Positions 1-9,896 are shown, counted from the stretch's first letter. The stretch: 64,000 bases of DNA from Winogradskyella aurantia (GCF_002266855.1 NZ_NGJN01000003.1:248001-312000); one strand, 5' to 3'. Notes: a model not told the origin generated them from the sequence alone. Numbers and translations: made by a program.

Positions 1-740
1 AAAGTCTCAAAATATGACTTGTACATTCTAACATCCTTCTGCAACATGGCCGATACACCATCTCCTGTTATTGTAGCACCAGCCAATGCATCAACTTCAT
101 GGTCATTTTTAATATCATTTCTCGGGTCGTTGTTTCCTTTGGCTACTTTAATCCCTTTAAAAACATCTCCATCAAGAAATTTTTCGCCAGTGAAATCATC
201 CATGAAATACCGCTGCTTTATTTCAGCTCCTAAGCCCGGAGTTTCTCCTTTGTGATCAAAATAAACACCTTGGACAACCATATCCTTATCCAGGGCAACA
301 TAACCCCAAATAGCATCCCAAAGACCTTTCCCTCTAACAGGAACTATATAAATGCTTTTACCTTCTTTTTCACCAACAAACAGCGGCAATTTACGTTGGT
401 AATTACCGGACTTGGCCTTATTTTCTTCTTTCTTTATGTCTATAAGATAGGCATCGTTGTCTTCCTTTACCTCTCCACCTTGAATAACGTATTGCTTTTT
501 GATGTATTTTTTGAATTCGTCTTCAACCACTTCAGTTGGAATGAATTCAACATCATTAGCACCTTCGTTATTGTTTATGCCCATGGCATACAGAATATTC
601 TGTTGTTTTTCATAACGCTCGTTGGCCTTTACCAATGGCTTTAAACCAGATGCTAACCCCGCGAGAATTGCCCCAACTATTATTACCATGACAACCGCAA
701 AAATGACGGTGTAACTATTCTTTTCAGTATCAATTGCCAT
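1..740 (-). CDS. nqrC: Na+-translocating NADH:quinone reductase subunit C (partial, 3' end off window)
   Basis: Subunit C of the Na+-pumping NADH:ubiquinone reductase, a membrane-anchored flavoprotein that relays electrons through a covalently bound FMN. The reverse strand reads from an ATG at 740 and stays open to the window edge, so the C-terminus is missing. A single N-terminal membrane helix (about residues 10-30) is followed by a soluble domain with an AGATITGDG motif; its Thr (codon at 72-74) matches the FMN-carrying Thr of the family S(T)GAT motif, with Ala in the Ser position. The start lies 2 bases after the nqrB stop, so the two are co-transcribed; nqrD, E and F are expected to the left. 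Confidence 0.93.
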   Translation of the reverse strand, partial: MAIDTEKNSYTVIFAVVMVIIVGAILAGLASGLKPLVKANERYEKQQNILYAMGINNNEGANDVEFIPTEVVEDEFKKYIKKQYVIQGGEVKEDNDAYLIDIKKEENKAKSGNYQRKLPLFVGEKEGKSIYIVPVRGKGLWDAIWGYVALDKDMVVQGVYFDHKGETPGLGAEIKQRYFMDDFTGEKFLDGDVFKGIKVAKGNNDPRNDIKNDHEVDALAGATITGDGVSAMLQKDVRMYKSYFET

Positions 741-742
741 AA

Positions 743-1951
743 TTAAGCTGTTTTAACTTTTAAACGTTTAAGTCTTCGTTTCACATTACCCTGTACCACA
801 TAATGGTCTATGGTTGGTGCAAATACATTCATTAATAGAATTGCAAGGAATACCCCTTCAGGATAAGCCGGATTGAAGACCCTAATCATTATAGAAATAA
901 ATCCGATCAAGAACCCATATATCCATTTTCCTTTATTGGTTTGGGACGCTGTTACAGGATCTGTAGCCATATAGACAGCACCAAACAAAATACTTCCTAT
1001 TATTAAATGTTGCCAGAAAGGAACACTCATTAATCCATAAAATTTACTCGTATTGGAAATCCAACCGGCATCTACAACACCGTTGAATATTAAGCCCATG
1101 ACTAAGGCACCTATTATAGTACTTAATATTATTCTCCAGCTGCCTATCTTGGAAAAGATTAAAAATAAGGCACCTATTACAATAAGGAACTTTGAGGTTT
1201 CACCAACAGAACCAGGAATTAATCCCCAGAACATATCCCAATAGTCTATACCAGCTAATGTACTATTTTGTGCGTAGGCACCTAATAAGGTTTCACCGGA
1301 AATTGCATCGGGCGTTCCCGCGCGCTCAACCGCACCATGTACCCAGACTTTATCACCAGACATCCATGTTGGATATGCAAAAAATAGGAAAGCCCGAATG
1401 GTTAAAGCTGGATTAAGAATATTCATTCCAGTACCTCCAAATACCTCTTTCCCTATGACAACACCAAATATTACGGCTACTGCCAACATCCAAAGCGGAA
1501 TATCTACAGGCACAATAAGCGGAACCAGCATTCCTGTTACCAAGTAACCCTCCTCCACTTCGTGTCCTTTAATTATCGCGAAAACAAACTCAACAGCTAA
1601 CCCTACGCCATAGGATACAACGACCAATGGTAGTACGGTTAATGCCCCGAGCCAGAAATTATCTAAGGTCCAGAATGTAGAACCCAAAAATCCGTTCGAA
1701 GCTTCAATTTCCCCAAGGGCAAGATAATGTTGATAACCCGCATTAAAAATACCAAATATCAAACAGGGCACTAAGGCAATAATTACGGTATTCATAGTAC
1801 GCTTTAAATCGTCTGCCGCTTTAATGTGTGTACCACCATGCGTCGTTTCATTTGGCGTATATAAAAAAGTAAAAAGCGCACTAAAGGCCGGAAGCCATTT
1901 TTTGTCCTGATGTTTTACTTTAAAATTGTGTAAACTTTGTTTTAAACCCAT
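743..1951 (-). CDS. nqrB: Na+-translocating NADH:quinone reductase subunit B
   Basis: Integral membrane subunit B of Na+-NQR; in this family it carries a covalent FMN and takes part in Na+ transport. The 402-residue protein has a soluble N-terminus, then many hydrophobic helices (for example near residues 55-75, 105-125, 155-170 and 255-275). The expected flavinylation motif is present near residues 218-221 but reads SGET instead of the usual SGAT; the acceptor Thr221 is kept. It lies between nqrA and nqrC on the same strand with short spacing, as in the canonical nqrABCDEF operon. Length and order fit the family. Confidence 0.95.
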   Translation of the reverse strand: MGLKQSLHNFKVKHQDKKWLPAFSALFTFLYTPNETTHGGTHIKAADDLKRTMNTVIIALVPCLIFGIFNAGYQHYLALGEIEASNGFLGSTFWTLDNFWLGALTVLPLVVVSYGVGLAVEFVFAIIKGHEVEEGYLVTGMLVPLIVPVDIPLWMLAVAVIFGVVIGKEVFGGTGMNILNPALTIRAFLFFAYPTWMSGDKVWVHGAVERAGTPDAISGETLLGAYAQNSTLAGIDYWDMFWGLIPGSVGETSKFLIVIGALFLIFSKIGSWRIILSTIIGALVMGLIFNGVVDAGWISNTSKFYGLMSVPFWQHLIIGSILFGAVYMATDPVTASQTNKGKWIYGFLIGFISIMIRVFNPAYPEGVFLAILLMNVFAPTIDHYVVQGNVKRRLKRLKVKTA

Positions 1952-2010
1952 TTTTAAAATCTTTTTTTCATAGCTTATCTAGTCAATTTCGTTTGAAACC
2001 GCCAGAATCA

Positions 2011-3363
2011 TTAACCAATTTCTTTTAACATTAAGTCTAATCCTTCTCTTATTATTTTTTGGTGTGGCTGCTTAGACACACAAATAAATTCTGTTAGGGC
2101 AAAATCCTCTGGTGCCACCTCATACATACCTAAGGCTTCCATCTCATCCAAGTCCTTGTACATGCAAGCCTTTAAAATCTGTAATGGATAAATATCTAGA
2201 GGAAAAACACTTTCATAGCTTCCGGTAATAACGAAAGCACGATGCTCGCCATTGGTATTTGTATCTAAATCGTATTTTTTATTCGGCATTAACCACGAAA
2301 ATGTCAAAGCCCTGGACGGTGAAACCTTATCAAAAACTGGTTTTGTCCAACCAAAGAATTCATAGTCGTCACCTTCAGGAATCACTGTAATGAGATTACT
2401 GTAATAGTCTAAAAATCCATCGGGAGCTACTTGCTTTCCGGTTAAAACATTTCCAGAAATTATGCGGTCGTTTCCATCTTTCTCAACACCGTTATCATAG
2501 ACCATTGTAGCGATTTCAGAACCAATTTTAGTTCTAAAATATCTTGGTTTCTTTACAGAAGATCCTGCCAAAGCAACTATGCGCTCAGCATTAAATTTTC
2601 CCGTTAGAAGAAGTTCTCCAATGATTACCAAATCTTGGGCATTTACGGTCCAAACAACCTCACCTTTATTAATGGGGTCAACCTTATTTATCAAGGTTCC
2701 AACATTTCCAGATGGATGTGGTCCTGAAACTCTATGGATAACTACATTTTCTAAATTAGCCAAAGGTGATTGAGAATTTTTTCCTACGGAAATATGCACA
2801 TTACCCGAGGTAAGTTTTGATAGTGCAGTGACAGCTGCCTGAAGTTCCGCTTCCTTTCCAGATAGGGTGTAATCTAAATCTGCCGCCAAAGGCGCACTTG
2901 CATAGCCTGAGATAAAGATCCCTTTCGGTTGGACATCTGGCTTTGCAATGACATCGTAAGGACGTTGTTTAATAAAAGCCCAACATCCTGTTTTTAAAAG
3001 ATGTGCCTTGAGCTCATCTGAATCAGCATTTAAATTGAACGCACCGTAATCATGATATTTTTGCTCTTTGTCTGCGGTAATTTTTATGGCATCAATGCGG
3101 CGTCTTGGCCCTCGTTCAATCTCAGTAACCTCTCCCGAAACTGGTGAAACAAATTTCATTGATTCGTTGTCTTTGTTGTAAAACAAGGGCTCACCAGCTT
3201 TTACGTGGGTGCCTTCTTTTGCAACAAGTTTTGGAGTGATACTATGGAAATCTTCAGGTCTAATAGAATAGAAATTGCTGACTATAGCATTTTCAGTAAC
3301 TTTCTGGGCTTCACCAACAAGCTTTATATCTAAACCTTTCTTAATTCTGATGTCTTTTGACAT
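2011..3363 (-). CDS. nqrA: Na+-translocating NADH:quinone reductase subunit A
   Basis: Subunit A of Na+-NQR, the peripheral subunit associated with quinone interaction and the first gene of the operon. It has 450 residues, the usual length, and no membrane segment. The N-terminal region (KGLDIKLVGEA, about residues 9-19) and the following barrel-sandwich-like part (about 55-95) are typical of the family. It is followed by nqrB after 59 bases. A TAAATTTG -7 element lies on the reverse strand at 3397-3404, about 35 bases before the ATG, so transcription of nqrABC probably starts here. The T9SS plug gene is divergent from it. Confidence 0.95.
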   Translation of the reverse strand: MSKDIRIKKGLDIKLVGEAQKVTENAIVSNFYSIRPEDFHSITPKLVAKEGTHVKAGEPLFYNKDNESMKFVSPVSGEVTEIERGPRRRIDAIKITADKEQKYHDYGAFNLNADSDELKAHLLKTGCWAFIKQRPYDVIAKPDVQPKGIFISGYASAPLAADLDYTLSGKEAELQAAVTALSKLTSGNVHISVGKNSQSPLANLENVVIHRVSGPHPSGNVGTLINKVDPINKGEVVWTVNAQDLVIIGELLLTGKFNAERIVALAGSSVKKPRYFRTKIGSEIATMVYDNGVEKDGNDRIISGNVLTGKQVAPDGFLDYYSNLITVIPEGDDYEFFGWTKPVFDKVSPSRALTFSWLMPNKKYDLDTNTNGEHRAFVITGSYESVFPLDIYPLQILKACMYKDLDEMEALGMYEVAPEDFALTEFICVSKQPHQKIIREGLDLMLKEIG

Positions 3364-3396
3364 ATAACGTAAAGATTAGTTATCTAAAAATCCGTG

Positions 3397-3404
3397 CAAA
3401 TTTA
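3397..3404 (-). promoter_or_regulatory. -7 promoter element of the nqr operon
   Basis: The reverse strand reads TAAATTTG, matching the Bacteroidota -7 consensus TAnnTTTG. It lies 34 bases upstream of the nqrA start. No TTG at the ideal -33 distance was found, so the call rests on the -7 box and its position. Confidence 0.45.
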
Positions 3405-3527
3405 CGAATTAATGCTCAAAAAAAATTCATTCTAAAACATCTTTTTTATTTATAATCATTATAAATAATATAAATATGCCAAGGGAATGGAATTTGATTA
3501 TATTTATGTGCTCTATATATTTTCAAC

Positions 3528-4778
3528 ATGACTAAACGATTTATAAACCTATTGTTTTTTCTTTTAATAGCATCTTTGGGCTGGACCCAAGCCATTGAAG
3601 TGAGCCCTCCTGATTTTATAAAAACCATACAATTTAAAGCTAACACAACTCAAGGTCAGCTTCCCATACTGCGGTTGGGGGAACCTTTAGAATTGGAATT
3701 TGACGCACTAAATGCCAACGAAGAAGACTTCTACTATGTTATTGAACACTTCGATTATGATTGGACCCCGTCGGTTTTAGCCAAGGCTGAATATCTAAAA
3801 GGACTGGACAACCAAAGAATTTTGACGTATTTTAATTCGTTCAATACCTATCAAATCTATTCCCATTATAAGTTGCAAATACCCAACTTGCAGACGCGCG
3901 CTCTTCTAAAAACAGGAAACTATATGATTTCCATATATGATGATTACGGCGAGCTCATGTTTAGCCGGAAGTTTATGATTTATGAAGATTTGGTAAATGT
4001 TGGTGTACAAGTTAAACGGTCTAGAGATGTTAGGGTTATCGCAGAAAAGCAGTCGGTTGACATGGTTATTTCCACAAGCCAAATTAACTTTAACAACCCA
4101 CTTCAAACGGTGAAGACGGTTATTATTCAAAACAATAACCTCAACACCGCTATCTCGGGTTTAAGCCCACAGTACACTCTTGGAAATCAATTGATTTACA
4201 GGTATGATACCGAAACCGCCTTTTGGGGTGGAAATGAATACCTGTTCTTCGAAACCAAAGATGTCAGGGCCGCCAATGTTGGCGTACAGTTTATAGACCT
4301 TCAGGATATTTATCACAGTTATCTATTCACCAACCAATCGCGAAAAAACAACCCATATACATATAATCCCGACATCAATGGTAATTTCCAAATAACAGCA
4401 ATAGACCGCACGGATCTTGACATAGAAGCTGACTACACCATGGTACATTTCTCTTTATTGCTTCCCAAAATTGAAGGAAAAGATGTTCATGTCTATGGTA
4501 ACTTCAACGCTTTTGCCATTGAACCTTTGACACAAATGCGTTATAATTCTGAAAAAGGCATCTATGAATGCATCATGCGACTAAAACAAGGATTTTACAA
4601 CTACAAATATGTAACTGTAGACCAAACGACTGGAGTATTGGATGAAGGGGCTGTAAGCGGCAACTTTTGGGAAACGGAAAATAACTATAAGGTATTAGTG
4701 TATTACAGGGATTTAGGATTTAGATATGATAGAATTATTGGATATGGCGAAGCTACTTCAATAGACATCTCCAATTAA
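3528..4778 (+). CDS. Type IX secretion system plug protein (DUF5103 family)
   Basis: Protein of the DUF5103 family, the 'plug' of the type IX translocon, which seals the SprA channel in the outer membrane. The 416-residue product begins with a signal peptide (MTKRFINLLFFLLIASLGWTQ, cleavage probably after residue 20). The rest is a beta-rich periplasmic/outer-membrane protein with the family features GEPLELEFD (about 52-60) and EHFDYDWTPS (about 73-82), and a C-terminal Ig-like half containing VHVYGNFNAF. It is divergent from nqrA, a neighbour arrangement I recall from other Bacteroidota. It fits with porT and a T9SS cargo gene elsewhere in the window. Confidence 0.85.
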   Translation: MTKRFINLLFFLLIASLGWTQAIEVSPPDFIKTIQFKANTTQGQLPILRLGEPLELEFDALNANEEDFYYVIEHFDYDWTPSVLAKAEYLKGLDNQRILTYFNSFNTYQIYSHYKLQIPNLQTRALLKTGNYMISIYDDYGELMFSRKFMIYEDLVNVGVQVKRSRDVRVIAEKQSVDMVISTSQINFNNPLQTVKTVIIQNNNLNTAISGLSPQYTLGNQLIYRYDTETAFWGGNEYLFFETKDVRAANVGVQFIDLQDIYHSYLFTNQSRKNNPYTYNPDINGNFQITAIDRTDLDIEADYTMVHFSLLLPKIEGKDVHVYGNFNAFAIEPLTQMRYNSEKGIYECIMRLKQGFYNYKYVTVDQTTGVLDEGAVSGNFWETENNYKVLVYYRDLGFRYDRIIGYGEATSIDISN

Positions 4779-4964
4779 ACCATATCTCTTTTTTAACCTA
4801 TTCAATCGTGCGCCCTTCTGAACTAGGTGGTATCGATGCACCCTTGATTTTGATGGTTTAGTCGCGATTTTATAAACCTATGTTAAAATAATAGTGTACA
4901 TTATCGAAATTTAGCGCGAAGAACGAAAAATTATGCTATTTTAGCGTAAGAATCAGAAAATGCA

Positions 4965-5351
4965 ATGGTACAACAAGTTACGAGCGGAATAAAAATTTCT
5001 GTTGAAACCAATTTTGAAGGCACATTTTATAAAAATTATAAAGTGCACTTCGCTTTTGGTTATAAGGTAACTATAGAAAATCAGAGCAAGGATTCTGTAC
5101 AACTTAATTCAAGACACTGGCGTATTCTTGACGCCTTAAATAAAGAAGAGGTGATTGAAGGTGAGGGCGTAATTGGGAAAAAACCGGTTTTAAAACCAGG
5201 TGAAAAACACACCTACAATTCTGGCTGTCTCTTAACATCACCATTCGGCGCTATGAAAGGTCATTACAATATGGTCAACTTTACAAAAGCAAGCCATTTT
5301 AAGGTTTATATTCCTTCCTTTAAATTAAGTGCTCCTTTTGCACTAAACTAG
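4965..5351 (+). CDS. apaG: ApaG family protein
   Basis: Small 128-residue protein of the ApaG/DUF525 family, a single fibronectin-III-like beta sandwich linked to Co2+/Mg2+ resistance in enterobacteria, with an unclear molecular role. Family signatures visible are FAFGYKVTIENQ (about 29-40), LNSRHWRILDA (about 47-57), GVIGKKPVLKPGE (about 66-78) and SGCLLTSPFGAMKGHY (about 83-98). The start ATG follows an AT-rich leader. It is a single gene between the T9SS plug gene and pruA, with no sign of an operon. Length is typical for the family. Confidence 0.93.
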   Translation: MVQQVTSGIKISVETNFEGTFYKNYKVHFAFGYKVTIENQSKDSVQLNSRHWRILDALNKEEVIEGEGVIGKKPVLKPGEKHTYNSGCLLTSPFGAMKGHYNMVNFTKASHFKVYIPSFKLSAPFALN

Positions 5352-5691
5352 AACGTGTAATCTCTTTGTCGGGCTTGCTATGTCAGCCTACTTCCGTTTT
5401 GGGTACTACTCAGTCTAATTTCGTAAGCTGCAACAAACATTTTAAACCAACCAATTAGTTTTTAGTTAAGCCTTCGGTAATTTGTGACATATCTACCTAC
5501 AGGAAATGGCATAAGCTTATAAAGCGGTTTCTCAAGAATTGCTCTTAGCTCTTAAGATATGTTGAAAATAATTGCATTGCGTTGTTTCATTGGTTTTTGC
5601 TTAGATTTCTAATTGGTTTACACTACCTACCCATATAGAACACTTCTTTTTTTCCACTGTCTTTAGCCTTACAATTCTGCATTAATTATCG
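5352..5691. other. Intergenic stretch without recognised gene
   Basis: About 340 bases between apaG and the pruA promoter. I see no tRNA, terminator with a T-tract or convincing small ORF. Composition resembles the surrounding non-coding DNA. Confidence 0.5.
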
Positions 5692-5699
5692 TACCTTTG
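5692..5699 (+). promoter_or_regulatory. -7 promoter element of pruA
   Basis: TACCTTTG matches TAnnTTTG and lies 37 bases before the pruA ATG. No clear -33 TTG was found at the ideal spacing. Confidence 0.45.
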
Positions 5700-5736
5700 C
5701 ACTTTGAAAAATTAGAATTAAAATTAAAATAATATC

Positions 5737-7362
5737 ATGGGAAAAGGATTCTTTAATGTACCAATTGCAGTTAATGAACCTGTAAAATCGTATGCACCTG
5801 GCACTCCAGAAAGAGATGAGGTTTTGGACGCATACAACGCAATGTATAAGAGTAAAGTAGATGTGCCTTTATATATTAACGGAAAGGACATTTCAACAGG
5901 AAATACACGACCCTTATCTCCTCCACACGATCACAAACATATTGTGGGCCAATATCATCTTGCGGAAAAAAAACATGTAGAATTGGCTATTTCAACAGCG
6001 CTAGAAGCTAGAAAAACATGGTCCCAATTAACTTGGGAACAACGCGCCGGCATCTTTCTTAAGGCCGCAGAATTAATTGCAGGACCTTACAGAGCTAAAA
6101 TTAATGCTGCAACAATGATTGCCCAGTCAAAAACCATTCATCAAGCGGAAATCGATGCTGCTTGTGAGCTCATCGATTTTTTACGATTTAATGTTCAGTT
6201 TATGACGGACATCTATATGGAGCAACCTGAAAGTACGAGCGATGCATGGAACCGAGTGGAGTACCGTCCATTAGAAGGTTTTACCTATGCCGTCACCCCT
6301 TTCAACTTTACGGCAATTGCGGGAAATTTGCCGGCGTGCATGGCCTTAATGGGCAATGTAGTGGTATGGAAACCTAGTGACAGCCAAATTTATTCCGCTA
6401 AGGTAATCATGGATGTGTTTAAAGAAGCAGGTGTCCCTGATGGTGTCATAAATGTTGTCTTTGGCGATCCAGTAATGATTACCAATACGGTATTATCCAG
6501 TCCTGATTTTTCAGGTCTTCATTTTACGGGTTCCACCTTTGTATTCAAAGAGCTTTGGAAACATATTGGAGAAAATATACACCATTATAAAACCTACCCA
6601 CGAATTGTTGGCGAAACCGGTGGTAAGGATTTTATCATTGCACACAAAACGGCTAACCCAAAACAAGTAGCAACTGCGATTTCCCGAGGTGCTTTTGAGT
6701 TTCAAGGTCAGAAGTGTAGTGCTGCATCTAGAGCATACATACCAAAAGGCATTTGGAATGAAGTTAGAACCCATCTAATAGAGGATATAAACTCCTTTAA
6801 AATGGGATCTCCTGAAGATATGGGTAATTTCATAACTGCTGTGATACACGAGGGCTCTTTTGATAAATTGGCGAAATACATAGACCAAGCCAAAGAAGAC
6901 AGTGATACTGAGATAATCGCTGGTGGCGGTTATGACAAATCTAAAGGTTATTTTATTGAACCGACGGTAATATTAACTACAAATCCTAAGTATACAACGA
7001 TGTGTACGGAATTGTTCGGGCCAGTAATAACGATATATGTTTATGAGGACGAATCCTTTAGTGAAACCTTAAAATTAGTTGATGAAACCAGTGAATATGC
7101 CCTAACCGGTGCTATTTTAGCCACTGATAGACATGCAATTGACGAAGCGACCAAAGTACTAGAAAACTCAGCAGGTAACTTCTATATTAATGACAAGCCA
7201 ACTGGTGCAGTTGTTGGTCAACAACCTTTTGGAGGTGCGAGAGCATCCGGTACAAATGACAAGGCCGGGAGTGCTCAAAACCTTATGCGCTGGGTGTCAC
7301 CTCGACTCATCAAGGAAACCTTTGTGACTCCAACGGATTACAGGTACCCATTTCTTGATTAA
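5737..7362 (+). CDS. pruA: L-glutamate gamma-semialdehyde (1-pyrroline-5-carboxylate) dehydrogenase
   Basis: Aldehyde dehydrogenase that oxidises glutamate semialdehyde/P5C to glutamate with NAD+, the second step of proline degradation. The 541-residue single-domain form (no PutA-type proline dehydrogenase domain) has catalytic Cys327 in GQKCSAASR, Glu293 in VGETGGKDF, and the cofactor-binding PFNFTAIAGNLP and FTGST motifs (about 188-199 and 263-267). The C-terminal half carries PFGGARASGTNDK. It stands alone between a TACCTTTG promoter and a strong terminator. Proline synthesis genes (proC-proB-proA) occur 22 kb away, so the cell can both make and degrade proline. Confidence 0.96.
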   Translation: MGKGFFNVPIAVNEPVKSYAPGTPERDEVLDAYNAMYKSKVDVPLYINGKDISTGNTRPLSPPHDHKHIVGQYHLAEKKHVELAISTALEARKTWSQLTWEQRAGIFLKAAELIAGPYRAKINAATMIAQSKTIHQAEIDAACELIDFLRFNVQFMTDIYMEQPESTSDAWNRVEYRPLEGFTYAVTPFNFTAIAGNLPACMALMGNVVVWKPSDSQIYSAKVIMDVFKEAGVPDGVINVVFGDPVMITNTVLSSPDFSGLHFTGSTFVFKELWKHIGENIHHYKTYPRIVGETGGKDFIIAHKTANPKQVATAISRGAFEFQGQKCSAASRAYIPKGIWNEVRTHLIEDINSFKMGSPEDMGNFITAVIHEGSFDKLAKYIDQAKEDSDTEIIAGGGYDKSKGYFIEPTVILTTNPKYTTMCTELFGPVITIYVYEDESFSETLKLVDETSEYALTGAILATDRHAIDEATKVLENSAGNFYINDKPTGAVVGQQPFGGARASGTNDKAGSAQNLMRWVSPRLIKETFVTPTDYRYPFLD

Positions 7363-7383
7363 AAATTAATTAACTGATTAACA

Positions 7384-7419
7384 AATCCTTAAAGACAGCT
7401 GTTTTTAAGGATTTTTTTT
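7384..7419 (+). terminator. Intrinsic terminator after pruA
   Basis: A 10-bp stem (AATCCTTAAA with TTTAAGGATT) and 10-nt loop runs into a run of eight T. It lies 21 bases after the pruA stop. Confidence 0.8.
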
Positions 7420-7506
7420 GCACTTGGTAGAATTGAGGTCGAAAGAGTGGTATGGCATCAAGAAACTTTGTATATTTTCATCAACTTTACACCAAACGAT
7501 CAGCTT

Positions 7507-9222
7507 ATGAAAATAAATTACCTTCTATTTTTGCTTTTTTGTCCACTTTACGTCATAAGCCAAGTCAATTCAATTACAGCAACGGAACCCGTAGATCTAT
7601 CTGTTTATGACGGTACTGCAAGTACGGCAGGTCAAGGGGAGTATGAGGTTTTTCTCAGTGACGACAATATTCTTGACAAACCTATCATCGCGGTAGATGG
7701 ATTTGACCCAGGAGACTCAAGGGACATTGCCACCATATATGCTTCTTTGAATTTTAGCGGCACTTCGGGCGCTCAAAACTTAGCAGATTTGCTACGTGAC
7801 CAAGGTTTTGACGTGGTTATCTTAAATTTTCCAACGTATACAAACGGTGATGGCGCCACTATTGATGGTGGTGCAGATTTCATGGAGCGGAACGCTATGG
7901 TCTTGGTAGAACTAATAAACCTCATTAATGCTAATAAGGCACCAAATAATCCAGAACAAAATGTGGTAATCGGTCCGAGCATGGGAGGTATTATTTCACG
8001 TTATGCACTAAATTATATGGAGGCCAACGGTTTAGACTCAGATACACGATTGTATATATCGTTTGATTCACCGCATTTAGGTGCCAATATACCCATTGGA
8101 CTTCAACATCAACTTAATTATCTGGCATTTAATGATTTAAATCCAGTAGCTGAAGTTCAACCTTTGATTAATGACTTGTTGAATTCCCCAGCAGCTAGAC
8201 AGCTCCTATTGGACCATTATGGCGCACATTTGGAGGCAGGTAGCCTCGTAGAGTTCGATCCTACCAAAACTTTACCAGAACCACATCCTTATAGACTCGA
8301 GTTTCAAAATAGAATCACATCGTTTACAACGGATGGATTTCCAGAAAATACTCGCAACGTATCTATTGTAAATGGCAGTGGTATCGGCAGTTCTTATTTT
8401 GCCATTGGCAGTTCTGGTCCTCTGGTGGACAATGGCTATCCTATTATAACGAGTAGTTTTGACATCACAGTACCTAATCCTTTACCGTTTGGGTCCCCTA
8501 CCATTGATGTACCAGTCACCATTGACGTAAATTTTACGCCTGCAGCAGGACCTGAGGCTCAGGTAAGCAGCTTTGTGGCTTCAACCCCTGTCGGTTCGAT
8601 ATCATCTTCAGCCAACTCAGAAACCATTAACTTTGATGGTGTAGATGCCGCACCAGGCGGATTATTTGATCTTTCAGATTTAACAGGTGCATTTCCTAAT
8701 ACTGGTCCAGGTGCTGAAGTCCTAGCAGGTTTAGAAATTGATAAATTCAATTTTATCCCTACTGTTAGTGCACTCGCGTTAGAAATAACGGAAGAGGCAT
8801 CTGGTGACGATATCAATTGGTTTCACAATATAAATTTAGCAGGAAGAGCCACTACCAATACGACGCCTTTTGACAACACCTTTTTACCAGATGACAATGA
8901 ACCACATGTTCAATTGACGGAAGCCAATGTTGCATTTGCTTTGTCTGAAATTTTGAACCCGCCGTTAAGTTTACCTGAAAACTCAATTATATCATTTAAG
9001 ATAGAACAGAATCCAATTGCTCATGATTTAGTTATACTCTCTAATACCACCACCGAAGCTAAGGTATGGATTACGGACTTAGCAGGTAAAACTCTTTTCA
9101 ATACTGGTGTGAATCTTACAGATAGAACTGCTATTCCACTTAATTTGACATCAGGGTTTTATTTGTTGAATCTTACAACTGGAAATAATCAAGTTTTTGT
9201 ATCTAAGTTTATCGTGCAATAA
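7507..9222 (+). CDS. Secreted lipase-like alpha/beta hydrolase with T9SS sorting domain
   Basis: Predicted extracellular hydrolase, probably an esterase or lipase. The start is placed at 7507 because MKINYLLFLLFCPLYVISQ forms a signal peptide; an upstream in-frame start at 7447 would bury it. The alpha/beta-hydrolase nucleophile elbow GPSMGG (about residues 156-161, Ser158) follows a YDGTASTAG..KPIIAVDGFDPGD stretch, and SFDSPHLGANIP is a typical lipase segment. The last about 80 residues (from NPPLSLPENSI to VFVSKFIVQ) look like a type-A T9SS C-terminal sorting domain, so the protein should leave the cell through the type IX system. Substrate cannot be inferred. Confidence 0.82.
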   Translation: MKINYLLFLLFCPLYVISQVNSITATEPVDLSVYDGTASTAGQGEYEVFLSDDNILDKPIIAVDGFDPGDSRDIATIYASLNFSGTSGAQNLADLLRDQGFDVVILNFPTYTNGDGATIDGGADFMERNAMVLVELINLINANKAPNNPEQNVVIGPSMGGIISRYALNYMEANGLDSDTRLYISFDSPHLGANIPIGLQHQLNYLAFNDLNPVAEVQPLINDLLNSPAARQLLLDHYGAHLEAGSLVEFDPTKTLPEPHPYRLEFQNRITSFTTDGFPENTRNVSIVNGSGIGSSYFAIGSSGPLVDNGYPIITSSFDITVPNPLPFGSPTIDVPVTIDVNFTPAAGPEAQVSSFVASTPVGSISSSANSETINFDGVDAAPGGLFDLSDLTGAFPNTGPGAEVLAGLEIDKFNFIPTVSALALEITEEASGDDINWFHNINLAGRATTNTTPFDNTFLPDDNEPHVQLTEANVAFALSEILNPPLSLPENSIISFKIEQNPIAHDLVILSNTTTEAKVWITDLAGKTLFNTGVNLTDRTAIPLNLTSGFYLLNLTTGNNQVFVSKFIVQ

Positions 9223-9269
9223 AGAATTAGACCTATACTCAGCAGGAAGGCCTCTTAAAGGTGGCTTTC

Positions 9270-9896
9270 CTATTTGTATTTCAAGGGTAGATGAATAACT
9301 TTTTTTGTTTGAAAAAAAGGCTCTTCAAAGATATCTGAAAGTAGGAAGGCCTTTACCGTGGTGTATACTTTTAATTCATCGGTTAAATCACCCCCTTTTA
9401 GATAAAGTATACCGTTTTTCAATGCATTATTTTGCTTTTTAGACACCTTTCCTTTTACCCATGTAGTAAATTCTGGCATAGCGGTGACTGCCCTGCTGAC
9501 AATGAAATCATAAGTTTTATCTATAGCCTCTACTCTCGTATGGGTTGTGGTGACATTGGTAAGGCCTATGTCTTCACAAACGGCATTGACAACTTTTAAT
9601 TTTTTCATCACGCTGTCGACCAAATGAAATTGGCAGTTGGGGAATAAAATGGCAAGTGGTACACCAGGAAAACCACCTCCTGTACCAACATCCAAAATTG
9701 ACGTCCCATTTGAGAACTCAATAATTTTTGCTATACCTAGAGAATGCAAAACGTGTTTTAAATAAAGCTCATCTATATCCTTTCTGGATATTACATTTAT
9801 TTTGGTATTCCAATCCTTATAAAGCTCCTCTAAAGCACTGAATTGGGCGATTTGTGTATCTGTTAGATTGGGGAAATACTTCAGAATTAGCTCCAT
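9270..9896 (-). CDS. rsmG: 16S rRNA (guanine527-N7) methyltransferase
   Basis: SAM-dependent methyltransferase of the GidB/RsmG family that modifies G527 of 16S rRNA. The SAM motif I is LDVGTGGGFPGVPLAI, and LKHVLHSL and FIVSRAVTAMPEF are further family signatures. The preferred start is the Met of MELILKYFPNL at 9896; an in-frame ATG at 9914 would add six residues (MRKTKF). The desaturase gene is divergent from it and the lipase convergent with it. Length of about 208 residues is normal. Confidence 0.94.
   Translation of the reverse strand: MELILKYFPNLTDTQIAQFSALEELYKDWNTKINVISRKDIDELYLKHVLHSLGIAKIIEFSNGTSILDVGTGGGFPGVPLAILFPNCQFHLVDSVMKKLKVVNAVCEDIGLTNVTTTHTRVEAIDKTYDFIVSRAVTAMPEFTTWVKGKVSKKQNNALKNGILYLKGGDLTDELKVYTTVKAFLLSDIFEEPFFQTKKVIHLPLKYK

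Noticed and set aside
252-644. 130-residue plus-strand ORF at the left end
   Set aside because: Antisense to nqrC, whose reverse-strand translation shows the conserved FMN motif.
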